In this document: positions 36,943-48,599 of the stretch, piece after piece
Position numbering within the stretch: position 1 is the first letter of the stretch
How the letters are laid out: every line of letters starts with the position of its first letter
Assembly (NCBI RefSeq): GCF_026914265.1
Contig: NC_069135.1
Span: 26,632,247 to 26,696,246, forward strand
Origin: Mya arenaria
Lineage: Eukaryota > Mollusca > Bivalvia > Myida > Myidae
Length of the DNA: 64,000 nt
Reading direction: 5' to 3'
Position numbers and translations under genes: made by a program
The notes under the pieces: model-generated
What the model saw: only the letters and a program-made list of their open reading frames with translations
Told to the model about the DNA's origin: nothing
Databases searched by the model: none

Positions 36943-38144
36943 CCCTGTGGATATTGCAGGATTTATTCAAAGTCTTGTCTACTCCATTACTATTATTTTG
37001 ACTGCTACCCTTTAATGACATTTGATGTTATTGCAGCATTTCAAGGCACTTTAGAGTTTTATTGTTTTAGCTTAATTATTGAAATATTCCATGTTCGGTA
37101 TGTATTAATTCTAGGGTGTTATTCTTTTCATTGCAATATGTTGTATTTGTTGTGCATTCTGTGTTTTTGGCTTTGCATGTGGTTCACTGTTATAATTATT
37201 GCTTGCAGTAGAAACCACAGTAACCAACATGAGATTTGAGAGATTACCAGTGAGAATTTCAGCTCCATAAACTTGTAAGTGTATATGTAGCTGTTGATGC
37301 CATGTGAGTGTTGTTATTGTTGTCATTACTGTTATTTTGTATGGAATGTCATTTATCTCATTAGTCCTTTGTTGATACGGGCTACTTAGCAGATACTGTC
37401 TGATACAAACCTTTTTCATATTATATAATAAATAGAAATACGTGTGATGTTGCGTTTTATTTTATATTGTTATTACATGTAATTATATGTATGTTTGTTA
37501 ATTCAACTGTATTGAAGCATACTGGAACATTTGGATTACATGAACACTAAACCTACCGCAGATCAATTTTGTTGTATTTACCCCAAAGGCAGTATTTTAA
37601 CTTTTATAGACATTTCTTGCGTGAATCAAGCTTACAGTAGCTTGCTCTGACAAATTATTATTAGTTTCAAAGCTTTCATTCGGTCCAGAAAATAATCTAA
37701 ACTCCCAATATTTGTTATTCGATCCTCTATGTGAGTCTTTTTAACACACGATGCATGAATACATATCTTCATGTATACAATAAAACTCCTGTGTACCCTT
37801 TTTCTTGCCTTATATTGAATTACATTACCATCTTATTAAAGCAGCACTAAATAAAACAGTCGCTACATGCAAGAAAGTCTGTATATATATTTTGTCCCCA
37901 GGGTAAATAACTCTGTCTATATGTTGAAATGGTTAAACGCCTATTCAAAGACAACCCAAGTTTTCTTTTGTATGTTACATCTTCCTTTATAGTGACCATA
38001 TATAAACGCATTTTATGTATAAGACAAATGTAAAATATCACAGTTCTGTATTTATAGAAGTGTTAACCAATGTAAAATGACTTCTGTCGTTAGATAAAAC
38101 CACTTCGTTTCAAACCAACGTCTGATCAATTCATCTTACACTTG
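36943..38144. other. Kv 3' flank and intergenic DNA
   Basis: Probable 3' UTR of the Kv gene. A polyadenylation signal AATAAA is present at 37427-37432, about 485 bp after the stop, and another at about 37779. From about 37.8 kb the sequence is homologous to 62.8 kb onward in the duplicate block. No other gene is seen. Confidence 0.5.
37427..37432 (+). terminator. Candidate poly(A) signal of the Kv gene
   Basis: Canonical AATAAA downstream of the Kv stop codon and before the convergent ninjurin C gene. Use of this site is inferred. Confidence 0.4.
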
Positions 38145-39681
38145 TCAAAGCTTTGCTTCAGATTGAATTTGCTCCGTAAGTCTTATTCCAAACGCCGCAA
38201 TGAAAATGTTAATAACGGTAATGACGAACACAAAACCAACGATGACGTCATTAAGCCGATGCGCGGTACGTCGTTCCTCTAGGTGCTTGCCGTTCGGTTC
38301 CATGCTTCCAAGGATCAAGAGTAAGATTCCCGTGTCTATCTTAAATGTGAATAAAATATGAATATATAATTGTAATAAACAGTATAAGGACACATGTTTG
38401 TGCAATAAACATATACGGATCATGCCACTAGAAAAGATGTTACTACATATGTAATCCATTTGAGGAAATTAAGAATTAATTCTAAAGGCTTTATCAGTAT
38501 CTGTTTGCTCAAGTGTTTTCTTCCTAGCCTTTAATGGCCAAATTGAATCAATGCTGTTCCATTTAGGATACTTCTGATAATTTTATACCAAAACATTTAC
38601 AGTGTATACTTTTGAGAAGATATCGAACAATTCTATGTTATATTATATCATAAATATGATATTCATCGGTATGTTTGAGCACGTTATCTTTTTTTTGTAA
38701 AAACATATGACCACATAAGCCATCTGAAACATATCGTCACATTGCCAACAATTTTGTGGTCTAACAAAGCTTTATTAAACATTAACAGTAAAGCTAGACT
38801 TACAAATAAGTCTGTGTTTAATAGTTACAACCATTACTTTTATAAAAGCATATAACTTATGCAGAATATTTGTGATATTAGCAGTTTCTAAGTTATCAAA
38901 AACGTAAAAGTTACTAGAACACCCACTTACCTGTAACGAAATTGATAGGCTTATAAGGACCATGTTAACATGGAAGTGTTCCTGCTCTGGCCCCAAGCTG
39001 AGTAGTGATTTCAGTTGGGAGGCGTTTGCGACCAAAAGGCCAATATCCAGAAGGCCTTTAGCCAAGGTCTTCTTTGTCGCGTAGTTGTTGTAGCCGAACT
39101 GCAGTTTTGGATGAATAATTACCTATTGGGAAGAAAGTATTAGCGTGAATGTTTGCCTGTGACTTAAATAGTAAATCATGATTCAACAACGTCACGGTTT
39201 ATGTTCAGTATTATATTACTTTTAATATATGTTTATTCAACATTCAACAGTAAATTGATTATTGAACAATAACACGTTTAACAATACATTTAAACATATT
39301 TTAGAAGTACATCGTTTAATCTGAACATCAACATTTACAAAAGTCACCTTTGATTAACAAATTTAAAATAATTAAGCATATTTCACACATTTTCGTATTA
39401 AACGCTCCGATTTGATAAATGAAAATTAATTGTACTCCTTTATAGTCTAAAAGACCAGTAAACAGAAACAGTGTTAGGCTTATCAACAATGCGACCAAAG
39501 CTTATGTTTGACTGGTAATTTTAGTATATTCTTTGTCTTCCAGAATAAAACGAAAAAAAATCCCTCTTACCGGACTTCCATCTGTTGCGGTTCCACTCGC
39601 TCTCAGTTTCACTTCAGAAGTCTGTTCTGTTCCAGTACCGGGCGTTTCTGATTTTGAATATTGGACTGCTTGAGTTGCCAT
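38145..39681 (-). CDS. NINJ: Ninjurin C, three exons, complete
   Basis: Exons at 39681-39571 (37 codons), 39122-38931 (64 codons) and 38339-38145 (64 codons plus stop) give 165 residues. All junctions are phase 0 (AGTCCG|GTAAGA, CCAATAG|GTAATT, TTACAG|GTAAGT, TTTAAG|ATAGAC). Exon 1 is polar and rich in Thr and Ser, as expected for the extracellular N-terminus. Exon 2 carries NNYATKKTLAKGLLDIGLLV, NASQLKSLLS and the first membrane helix. Exon 3 completes that helix (TGILLLILGS), then has a basic loop and RLNDVIVGFVFVITVINIFI with the FGI ending typical of ninjurins. The NYATKK block matches vertebrate ninjurins better than A and B do, so C is the most canonical copy. Exon 3 is closely matched by ninjurin E at 63.2 kb. 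It converges on the Kv gene, with about 1.2 kb between the stop codons. Confidence 0.9.
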
Positions 39682-40486
39682 TTGAACAAAATTAATTAAA
39701 TACGCAAAAAAACACTTTAATTTTATAAACTTTCAATAAAAATGATTGAATATAAACTAGACTTACTTCAAAACGTATGTATGTTTTCACAATGTTGATG
39801 AATGCTACAAAGCGCTGGTTTGGCTTGCGTTTTTTCAAACAGCTGGTTTTATATAAATGCATCGCCCCCTCATGATTTGTTCCTGTAATTTCCGATTATG
39901 CATGTTTAGTCTTGACAGGATCTTTCCCTAATTAAGAAGCTCAAACAATACAGCTCATGCATTTGGTTTGTATTGTATACGATTTCTCTATATTTAAGAT
40001 ATATTTATAAGATTCTTGTGGAAATTAATAACCTTGTGAAAGTGCTTTGGTATTCATAAACTTGATTCATTGATTGCGTAATATGGTCATTGAACAATTC
40101 AAAATGATTGTTTTGAACCAGGATTTGACGAGAAAATATACGCTATTTTATCACCTCTTATATTAGCCATTGTCGCATGCACGTTGTGTTTCTACACAAT
40201 AAGGAAGTTAATTTGGGTTAAACTTATTCATTTAAGACGCACTATATAAGATGATGCAAAAAAGAAAATCAATGCATTATCATGTTTAACTCATTTGACT
40301 TAAATGATGAAAACAACGACATGCATATGATATAGGTACAGTTAAAAAGATGTAAGCTCTCGAACTTTTTAACTTGTGGATTTGTAAAAGACGTGTAAAA
40401 TGGTCAGGAATAGGCAATGTCAATTTGGTCTAATTTTGACAAAGGATCATAACACAAGAGCTACAAATCCAACCAGAATCAGTTAC

Positions 40487-40546
40487 CTGGACTGCATTTT
40501 TGGCCAGTCGAGCTATCTGATTCGAGCGACTCAGTGATGTCTTGGA
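40487..40546 (-). other. Possible 60-nt alternative exon
   Basis: A 20-codon open segment bounded by TTCTCAG| and |GTAACT on the minus strand. It would be phase 0 at both ends and so compatible with ninjurin C exon 2 at 39122. Its product (SKTSLSRSNQIARLAKNAVQ) is basic and polar and has no initiating Met. It may be chance. Confidence 0.2.
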
Positions 40547-40619
40547 CTGAGAATTATAAAACAAAAATGGTGTTTTTGTACTCTTTATACACATAATGAA
40601 CAAATAACCCACTCTTCAT

Positions 40620-40720
40620 CGTATATTTTTACAGATTAAATATTTTAATATTTCATACAAACTTTATCATTCATAAAGATTGTATGACATATTAAAATAT
40701 TTAATATGTAAAAATATACG
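40620..40720. repeat. 41-bp inverted repeat (AT-rich hairpin)
   Basis: 40620-40660 and 40680-40720 are reverse complements with two mismatches, with a 19-nt loop. The outer part is CGTATATTTTTACA and the inner part is ATTAAATATTTTAATAT, itself palindromic. It could be a small MITE or a transcribed hairpin. Confidence 0.8.
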
Positions 40721-41925
40721 ACCCAAAGTGAATTATTTGTCAAAACTTTAACAATGAAAAGGTCAAAATTCAAAACCAATTTTAGTGATAATTTAATCGC
40801 TGAAATTTCCACCTATGCGTTGATTACGTAATTAATCTCAATACAGGTTTACGTGTCCTACGTTTCTAATAGTTTAAAATAGGTTGAGAATAAGAAGTAG
40901 ATTTAATGAAATCGACTCAAAAATCAGTAAATACAGATTTGTGATGTTTTAAGTTGTTTCAAATAGCTATCATAAAGGTCAGAGAGAAAGTAAAGTGTGT
41001 TAACATGGTAAAAATGACAAGTTTAATGTAAATATGCATGGTGTGCTTGAATGATCTACAGATCGAAGAGTCTATGATGCAATGGGTGACAAGTGGATGT
41101 AGAAAAATGTATAAAGATTATCCTAGAATACCGTATAATTGCCCAATAATTAGTTTTTAAACAATTTGCATACATTACCCCCTGAAATTCTCCACAAGTG
41201 CCGCTCTTCTTTTACGAACAAACCAAACACTTAGACATGGTGAAATCGATAGAGTATATCAATGCTGAGCTCTAAATACAAGCACGGAAGTGAGTGATTT
41301 ATTTATTAACTGTCATCATCGCCACGTTGACTAGTCGATATAACAAAGTTATATACCAAAGACGGCATGCTGCATTCTTCGATACCTAGGGGATGTCGTC
41401 AAGCTGGTGTATAAAGTGGCAGTTTAATCTAACAAAGTGCCTGATACTTGAAATGCGTTTGCTATATGTCCGATTAGTATTCTCAAACCACTTGTTATTT
41501 TGTGGTTTTGTTATACATAGGCATAATAAACAGGAATGGCCTTCCGTAAAGAATGCAATTTGAACTAAATAAACCCTAGTTTATCCATCAAAGGATTGAA
41601 ACACCTGAGAGTGCGAATGTCCGAGGTTAAAAGTCGGAGGCACTTGGAAACGTCCAAGGTTGTTGTTTTTTTCAATAAAACAAAACGTCCAAATCCATTT
41701 CGGAAAGACTTGTGAATAGCGTAGAAATAACCGATTACGACCATCATGGTACAAAGCGGTCAAGTTCCGCATACAAATACAATTTACTTGTAAACTGTTT
41801 TTATACTCATAATCAAACCTGAGTTATGGCCAGTATTTTTTATATGTTTTTTATATGTTTCTTCCTTTTTGGCTCATGAATACCTTTCCGTCGGTGGGAT
41901 GGACTTCATCTCAGCGGAATTAAAA

Positions 41926-42585
41926 TTTCGATCCTTTTAAAGTATGACCTACTACCACACAGCTTCGCCAACTTTAAAGTTCATTTGGTGCCTAATAAAT
42001 TTATACTTAAGAGCAAATGGTCGTCGTAATTCTAATTATGTATTTCCATGTATTTTAAGGCAAAGTCTAACGATTGTGTTTACATATTTCAGATTGGTGT
42101 CTTTAAAGGAGGCGGGGCTATTCATGTAGAAAAAAAATCACTCCGTAACTCAAAATTTGCAAGAAAAAGTATTTTACAGTCATTCACCTAAATAAACAAG
42201 CACTCCCTTGCCATCTAAGAAAAAAAGATTCATCCCTTGAAGCATAGAAATTATCCAATGCAAACGAAGGAATTTTTTTTTCTGAGATGGCAAGGGAGTG
42301 CTTGTTTATTTAAGTGATTGACTGTAAAATACATTTTCTTGCAAATTTTGAGCTACGGAGTGATTTTGTTCTCGACATGAATATACCCGCCTCTTTTTCC
42401 CTTTAAAGACACCCATCTGAAAGTATATAAACACAATCGTTAGGTTTTTGTCTTATAATACCTGGAAATACAGAATTGGAATTACGAAGATCATTTGCTT
42501 TTAAGTATTAATTCATTAGACACCAAATGAACCTTAAAGTTCGCGAAGCAGTGTTGTAGTTGGTCTTACTTTAAAAAGATCGAAA
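41926..42585. mobile_element. 660-bp foldback (long inverted-repeat) element
   Basis: The left arm (41926-42227) and right arm (42272-42585) are about 300 bp each and reverse complementary over their full length with scattered substitutions and small indels. Shared blocks include CTAACGATTGTGTTTA, CTCAAAATTTGCAAGAAAA and AATAAACAAGCACTCCCTTG. The loop is about 45 bp. There is no transposase, so it fits a foldback or palindromic MITE. The 61-codon ORF at 41944-42129 lies inside one arm and is not a gene. Confidence 0.85.
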
Positions 42586-43096
42586 ATGATATCAATTCAG
42601 TTATTTGTCAATTTGCATGTTATGTCACACATGAGGGCTATTGCAAGCTTAAACGCTGTTACCTCACTGCGTTTATAAAATGCATGTATCTATCTAATTT
42701 CAAATACTCCCAATGTTTACTCCCATATTCATTCTGTCATTCAAATATATTTACATAGTTACATAGATTCAAAACACTTCATATTAACTACACACATACA
42801 GCTTGATGGCATTACAGCTTGACCTAATTTCTTAAACAATCACAAGGATTTTTTTGAAAACGTGAAACTGTAAAAATGTAAGTGAATTATCGTTTAAAAT
42901 GCAGATCAAACACTGTCCAAACTTAATTTCCGTATGTAAATGTTAGTAGCATGACTGAACTGCCTGTTTTAGCTCATTTCATTGGAAAGTAAAGTGAAAC
43001 ATGTCTGTTGACAGAACTATATACAACATGTACAGTACCATTTCATAGTAAGGTATGGATATTCATGGATTTACATATCAACAACATTTTTGCTAA

Positions 43097-46000
43097 TCAG
43101 TTTCCTGTCCTTTTGATTCCAAATGCACCAACAAACACATTTATCACCGTAATGGCAAATACAAAGCCGACGACGACATTGTTTAGACGGTTGGCGGTAC
43201 TCCGTTTCTCTAGATTATTGCCGTCCATGCTTCCGAGGACAAGAAGCATCACTCCGGTCATGACCTGAAATGGAGATTTTAGCATTTAAATCGCCGTAAT
43301 TGAATATGCAAAGCCTATGACAGCTTTGTTGTTAAGCTGGTCAGCGTTACGTATTTTTGCAATATGCATGCAAGTACCAGGAGAAAACCCTAGTCACAAT
43401 CTCTAAAATGAGGGAGTTCATAGAAAATACAGTCATCACCAGCCAATGACGGCTGATGGGCTGTCTCGTTCCTATGAGTACTCGTCGTACATGCCTCCAA
43501 GAGGCATGTAAAAAAAATACAGAAAAGGGCAATTTTAAAAAGATGTAATATATTATGTAGTACAGTTATGACAATCCGGCGACAGTATTCAATGTTTTTT
43601 TCTGAAAGAGGGGATTAAAATTAATGATATTTTATCACTGTGAGAGCAAACACAGCCCTTTGACGATGGTATCTAGCCCGATCGCATATATGCTCGTCTT
43701 CAAAGCCTTTACGACGCAGAAAATAGAGAATATGACACAATCTGGAAACGAATACGCTTAATAGTTTTGAACCAAGTTTATATGAATTTTAACTTTAAAA
43801 ATTTCAAACAGTACAAAACGGTACTGAATGTTTCCATTTAAAACGGAATCGCTTACGAGATTGTAAAATGCCAGTATACCATATCTATGTATTAATGATA
43901 TCTAAATAAGGAGAGAAGTCTTAATATCAGCTCTACGCTATCTCTTCAATCCTTTACCCTGTATTCTTGCAAAATGCTGATTAACAACATATGAATAAAT
44001 ACTGTTTAAACCAAAACGCCAGTTGCACGTATCCGTTTTCTGTAAATCAAGTATGTGAAGAACGAACAAACTGTAAGCCAGGCCATATACTACAAAATGA
44101 GTTTCGAAATCTTGATATTGACAAATTAACCAAATGACTAACAATATTATAAGCGATTATTACACATGACATCAACAACATTGAAATTGTGTTTTTTTAA
44201 TGAAAAGTATTTAACCTGGTAGAACATGAAAGCAACTGAAAGTTAAATCGGAGACAAACTGTTGTTTTTTTTTAAATATGCAGATCACATGTCAAGAGGT
44301 ACTTTATACACATATATATTGATTACGTTGCAGAAAAGTTCATTCACAGAAAGTTGTTAACACGTACCCACGTTCGTCATTGTGTACTTGTTATTGGTCT
44401 TACCTGAAGTGCTATAGAGAGACATATCAGTACCATGTTGGGGTAATAATACTCCGCGTCGGGTCCCAGACTGATGAGGGATTTAAGCTGGGAGGCGTTC
44501 GCCATCAGCAGCCCAATATCCAGGAGGCCCTTCGCGAGAGTCTTCTTAGTGGCGTAACTGTTGAAATTGAATGGGGCCTTGCCGTCAGCCTGGTGTAAAA
44601 GCAAACATTCTAGTTTAGTTTGTTTGTATGTACTTCATAAGTTTAGTTCGATTTTGATTATGCTGACTGTGAATAAGCTGATATAACTCTCGAGTTTGTA
44701 CCTTGAGAATAAACCAGTGTCCTGGTATCTTGATTAAGAGGACAAGAGAACGTATCCTTTGTTAGCTGATGCTTCTGAAACCCCCGAAACATATTCTGAC
44801 TATTTTCACTCAAGGATGTATTATTACTACTAGTATTACGTTAAACTCCCTGATGGAATAAAACGTTTACGATCGAAAAAGTACAAAGACTATCTTTATC
44901 TCGTCGAGCTTATACGATTTCCATATTGTTCTTTAACTTTTTGATTTCAAACATCAGACATACTCATATGCGTGTTATGTATATAGGATCTGACACGAGT
45001 TGTCATTTAATACAAGATTTTATTAAACGAGTTCATGAAATTTGTAAAGCGAGCCTCTGGCGAGCTTACTAACAACTTTCATGGACGAGTTTAATAATAT
45101 TCTTGAATTAAATGACAACGAGTGTGAGATCTTTTTTTATCACATGCTTAAAACGGTGTTTTTATTACCAATTAAGTTCCACTTTCTAAACCGATTGTTT
45201 GACAGCCAAAGTACTCAGAGTAGAATGTCAACGATGCGCCATATAAATAGTTCCAAATTAAAATGACAAAAGTAACTAGCATTTATCAAGTTTTAAAAGC
45301 TGATAAAGCGCTTAACAAGTCACAAATATAAAAATGTGTAGTAAAATATCCAACAACATGCATAACGAACGATTTTAACCAAAAAACCAAATAAGTACAT
45401 AATTTGATGACGTCGCACTCAGAGTACATGCATTTATGCGCTTTATGTGACGTACATCGGTCCGTCAAGTTTTCTGTGTGCACGGATTTAAAAGATATTC
45501 GCTGTCGCTTTCTACGATGATTTTGCAGCGTTTTCTTGGTGTACATGGTGTTTCACAACATGCAGATGATAACGGCGAAGCATTACTCTGTACTGCATGG
45601 ATGTTGCTGTTGAAAAAGTTAATTCCTACCAGGAATGTTTCCAGAGAACATGATGTTCTAGCCGCTATGGGATGTGTAATGTAAATGAGATGTCTGTGCT
45701 GCGGAATTCGTATTTGTGTTTTCGGTAACCGACAGCTGATTAAATTGGCAAGCAAATGGCATTGATTGCATATTGCTTGTGTTGGTCAAGATGGATATGT
45801 TTGAAATGTTCTTGTGGTGTTTGTCACTATTGTGGCTGTATTTGTTGACTGACTGGATATTTCTGTGACTAGTAATGTGCATTATCTGATTGGCGGAACA
45901 TTGTTATCAGAAAGTGTTTGTACAAGATGCTTTCTGGCACTATGATTCGTTAGCCATTTCTCTCCCGAAAGTCTTACAGCTTCATTATTACGGTAAGTAT

Positions 46001-48065
46001 TTGTTGGCATTTAAACCATTTTGTTTACAAATAATGCGGAGGGATATCTAGGTTGCGTGTGATTAGTCTGGCCAATCGAAATGTCTGATAGGTTATCTTA
46101 CACATGTGTAAGATAAAAATATTCGTAATGGGTATATTACACGGAAAACAAGGGTAAGCATGTGATAAAAAAAATTCCGTTCGACCGTGCGTTTGTTTGT
46201 ATTTCTGATGCTGTCCGTACCTAGTATTTACCTAATTTCGAAATCGTTTCATCAAAATGTATTGAACTTACTGTTACCTGTTCCGGATCCACTTTTGTCC
46301 CTGTCATTTTTTTACCTAATCCTAGTACATGTACAACAAAGTTCCTTAATTATTTTGATCTTTTTTAATCCTTTTTTCGCGGTTATTCCAGATTTTCCCA
46401 GTTTTTAGCCCAGATATATCCATCAACTTATAAAGTTTTTATGGTACTCTCTTGCTTTTATATTAAAAAACACTGTGCAGATTGACACACACCGAATTGT
46501 TCAATAATCTTGGACTGATTAGTTTCGTTTGGACAGATGATAACAAATATATTGCGCCTACTCCCAAATCGAAACCTTTATCTTTACAGGTAGTGTAATC
46601 TATGCTCAAATTTCAATTGATCTTCACTTCACATTTTCCTGACTACGACCTACTTTTATAGCATCTACTGAGGCCGTTATAATGTGACCATTGTGTTTTG
46701 AAAGTCTCGTAGCTTTAAAAATTTTAGGACGCCACTTTTTGGCGTCCACCTGTATACAATGCAATGTGTCCTGCAAGGCGTAAAAGTTATCGTTATGTCT
46801 ACTAAAATTAAGTATTATTATAGCAACACACACGTCCTGAGCTTGAAAATGAGCTTAAATACACACATTATGCTTTAATATATGATAACCTGAGTGAGAG
46901 ACATGTCTCATTTTGGTATAGCTCTTGCAAACACGCCTCTCGTTGTAATACAATTATTGAATACTTAGTACATTTTAATGTATTATTAGTATTCATTCAT
47001 GTATTAGTGCATAAAACTATGCTACCAAATTAATGTTAAATTCACTATTTGATTCGTACATAAAATTGAATCTTGAACATATTTTTGAAGTATTAGTAGT
47101 ACCCCATTTTGGTTATCAGGAATTATAATGTTAATACTCGTCAAGTCCGTTTATCATCCCCGATAAGGCGACAGAGTCGTGAGTTCGATACAAAGATCAA
47201 TATAAGAACAGATCAGGGCTTATCTCAGCACGAACGTAAACAAAATGTTCACGACATACTGGAGTGTTATATCATGTCACACTAAAGGCACTCGTTCACA
47301 GATTTGTAGTTGGCAACAAATCGTGTTATATTGCTATACAGCCTTAAGTTAAAACGTATACAAAGCACCTTCTAATTAGTTATTATTTCAGAAGAACCTT
47401 GCACTAATGTCTTGGCATGAACTCATGACCACTTAGTTGACGCGCGATGTGCCCTTTTCTCTCAAAAAGCTATTACATAATTGTAACATGACCTTGGTAA
47501 TAACATGCAGGCTAACGTGCAGAACTGTGAACAAATTATATATATGTAGTTGTAACCATTTGACGTCAATTATGTTTACATGGACGTCCGTCCGTGTGCC
47601 TGCCCATTCATTACGAGTCTAGTCAATCCATTCAGCTTGGAGACGTTGGTTTGACTTGTGTGTATTGCATGTAAAGTGAAACTCGCATTTAAAATCAATA
47701 CATACACACGTATAACAAACATTAATTTTGATATATAATCTTTTAACTGCTTACTAAATAATGCATTTATGAAACATATTAATACTTACTACTTATTACT
47801 GGTTACAAAATTGTAACCGTCAATTTAATTGCTGAAAACGCACAAATATTAAATGACTAGTTATTTGTGGTACATCCTATTTTGGAGTAAGAGAACATCC
47901 TTGACAATTTACAGCGTCCCTTACTGTACGTTTACTTTCAAACCTTCGGGTTATAAATATTCCATCTCTATGTAACAATAAAGATGAATTAAACTGGATG
48001 ATTTCTACTGTATTTCTTATTGAACTTACTTCTCCTTGGTCCGGTTCCACGTTTGTTCCAGACAT
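43097..48065 (-). CDS. NINJ: Ninjurin D, three exons, with two alternative first exons
   Basis: Core exons are 44589-44404 (62 codons, acceptor ACACCAG|GCTGAC, donor TTACAG-like CTTCAG|GTAAGA) and 43264-43097 (55 codons plus stop, acceptor TTTCAG|GTCATG). They carry NSYATKKTLAKGLLDIGLLM, NASQLKSLIS, a first helix ending ICLSIALQ, TGVMLLVLGS and a second helix VVGFVFAITVINVFVGAFGI. Two 12-codon first exons fit in phase 0. The distal one (48065-48030) begins MSGTNVEPDQGE and the proximal one (46307-46272) begins MTGTKVDPEQVT. Both end at GTAAGT. Using either gives 129 residues. The distal choice implies a 3.4-kb intron and the proximal one 1.7 kb. The product should be a two-pass plasma-membrane ninjurin. 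The assignment of exon 1 is inference from similarity between the two candidate exons, position and phase. Confidence 0.85.
44590..46271. other. Intron of ninjurin D, no nested gene supported
   Basis: AT-rich intron. A minus-strand frame at 45755-45465 contains a basic patch TPRKRCKIIVESDSEYLLNP but has no clear splice borders or recognised homologue. A perfect 24-bp palindrome centred on CACATGTG lies at 46093-46116. Confidence 0.4.
46093..46116. promoter_or_regulatory. Perfect 24-bp palindrome
   Basis: TTATCTTACACA followed immediately by its reverse complement, with CACATGTG (an E-box, CANNTG) at the centre. It lies about 155 bp downstream of the proximal first exon of ninjurin D, in the intron. 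A regulatory role is only a possibility. Confidence 0.4.
46272..46307 (-). other. Proximal alternative first exon of ninjurin D
   Basis: 12 codons (MTGTKVDPEQVT) ending at a consensus GTAAGT donor, phase 0. They are similar position by position to the distal exon (MSGTNVEPDQGE). The sequence upstream is also duplicated (46440-46580 versus 48230-48390), so exon and promoter region were copied together. Confidence 0.6.
46308..48029. other. Between the two first exons of ninjurin D
   Basis: Non-coding. The part just upstream of 46307 is the duplicated promoter region. A short perfect stem (GGACGCCA/TGGCGTCC) occurs near 46727-46747. No gene was recognised. Confidence 0.4.
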
Positions 48066-48599
48066 TTTTCTTTCCTTTTATTTTACTCTTGATTACACAG
48101 TTTCCTGATATTTTTTAATACTTTGGTTTCGAACGCCTGTCTATTTCGCTGTCATTCCAGATTCTCCCTGTATTGGAACGTATACTTTTCCGCCGTATAT
48201 ATTCATCAGCTGACGAACATTCATGATATCATCATTATTATCACCGCTGTGTTTTTATAAAAAAAATCACTGTGCGGACTGACATGTGTTTATCAACACT
48301 GTGGGTTGCTTCACAATCTAGGGCTGATTAATTTCGTTAGGACATATGACAAAAAACCTAGTGCGCCTAAACCAAACTAAAATATTTTATCTTTTCAAGG
48401 GTGTATACACCCAGGCAAGAGAGAAATGTCCATTGATGTTCGATTTAATAGTCTCTTTACTTTGGCATAGTTTAAAATGTGTTACAGTCGCCGTTATGTC
48501 AAAGACAATCGCTGTTAAAGTAAATTTAAATATTTTCAAAAGGAGAAACCTTATTCGGCTTTTATCTGCAATACGACAACTAATAAAACCATGCACTGT

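Larger units (their letters stand above)
39682..43096. other. Upstream region of ninjurin C with hairpin and foldback elements
   Basis: Non-coding sequence containing one exon-like segment (40487-40546), an AT-rich hairpin (40620-40720) and a 660-bp foldback element (41926-42585). These are listed separately. No other gene was recognised. Confidence 0.5.

Noticed and set aside
45465-45755. 96-codon minus-strand ORF with a basic nuclear-signal-like patch
   Set aside because: It lies inside the ninjurin D intron without clear splice borders or homologue.
46624-46833. 69-codon minus-strand ORF near ninjurin D exon 1
   Set aside because: No recognised family, no splice context and a hairpin within it. 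Probably chance or an old repeat.
47150-47205. tRNA-like B box (GAGTTCGATAC)
   Set aside because: No matching A box, acceptor stem or cloverleaf could be drawn. At most a decayed SINE.
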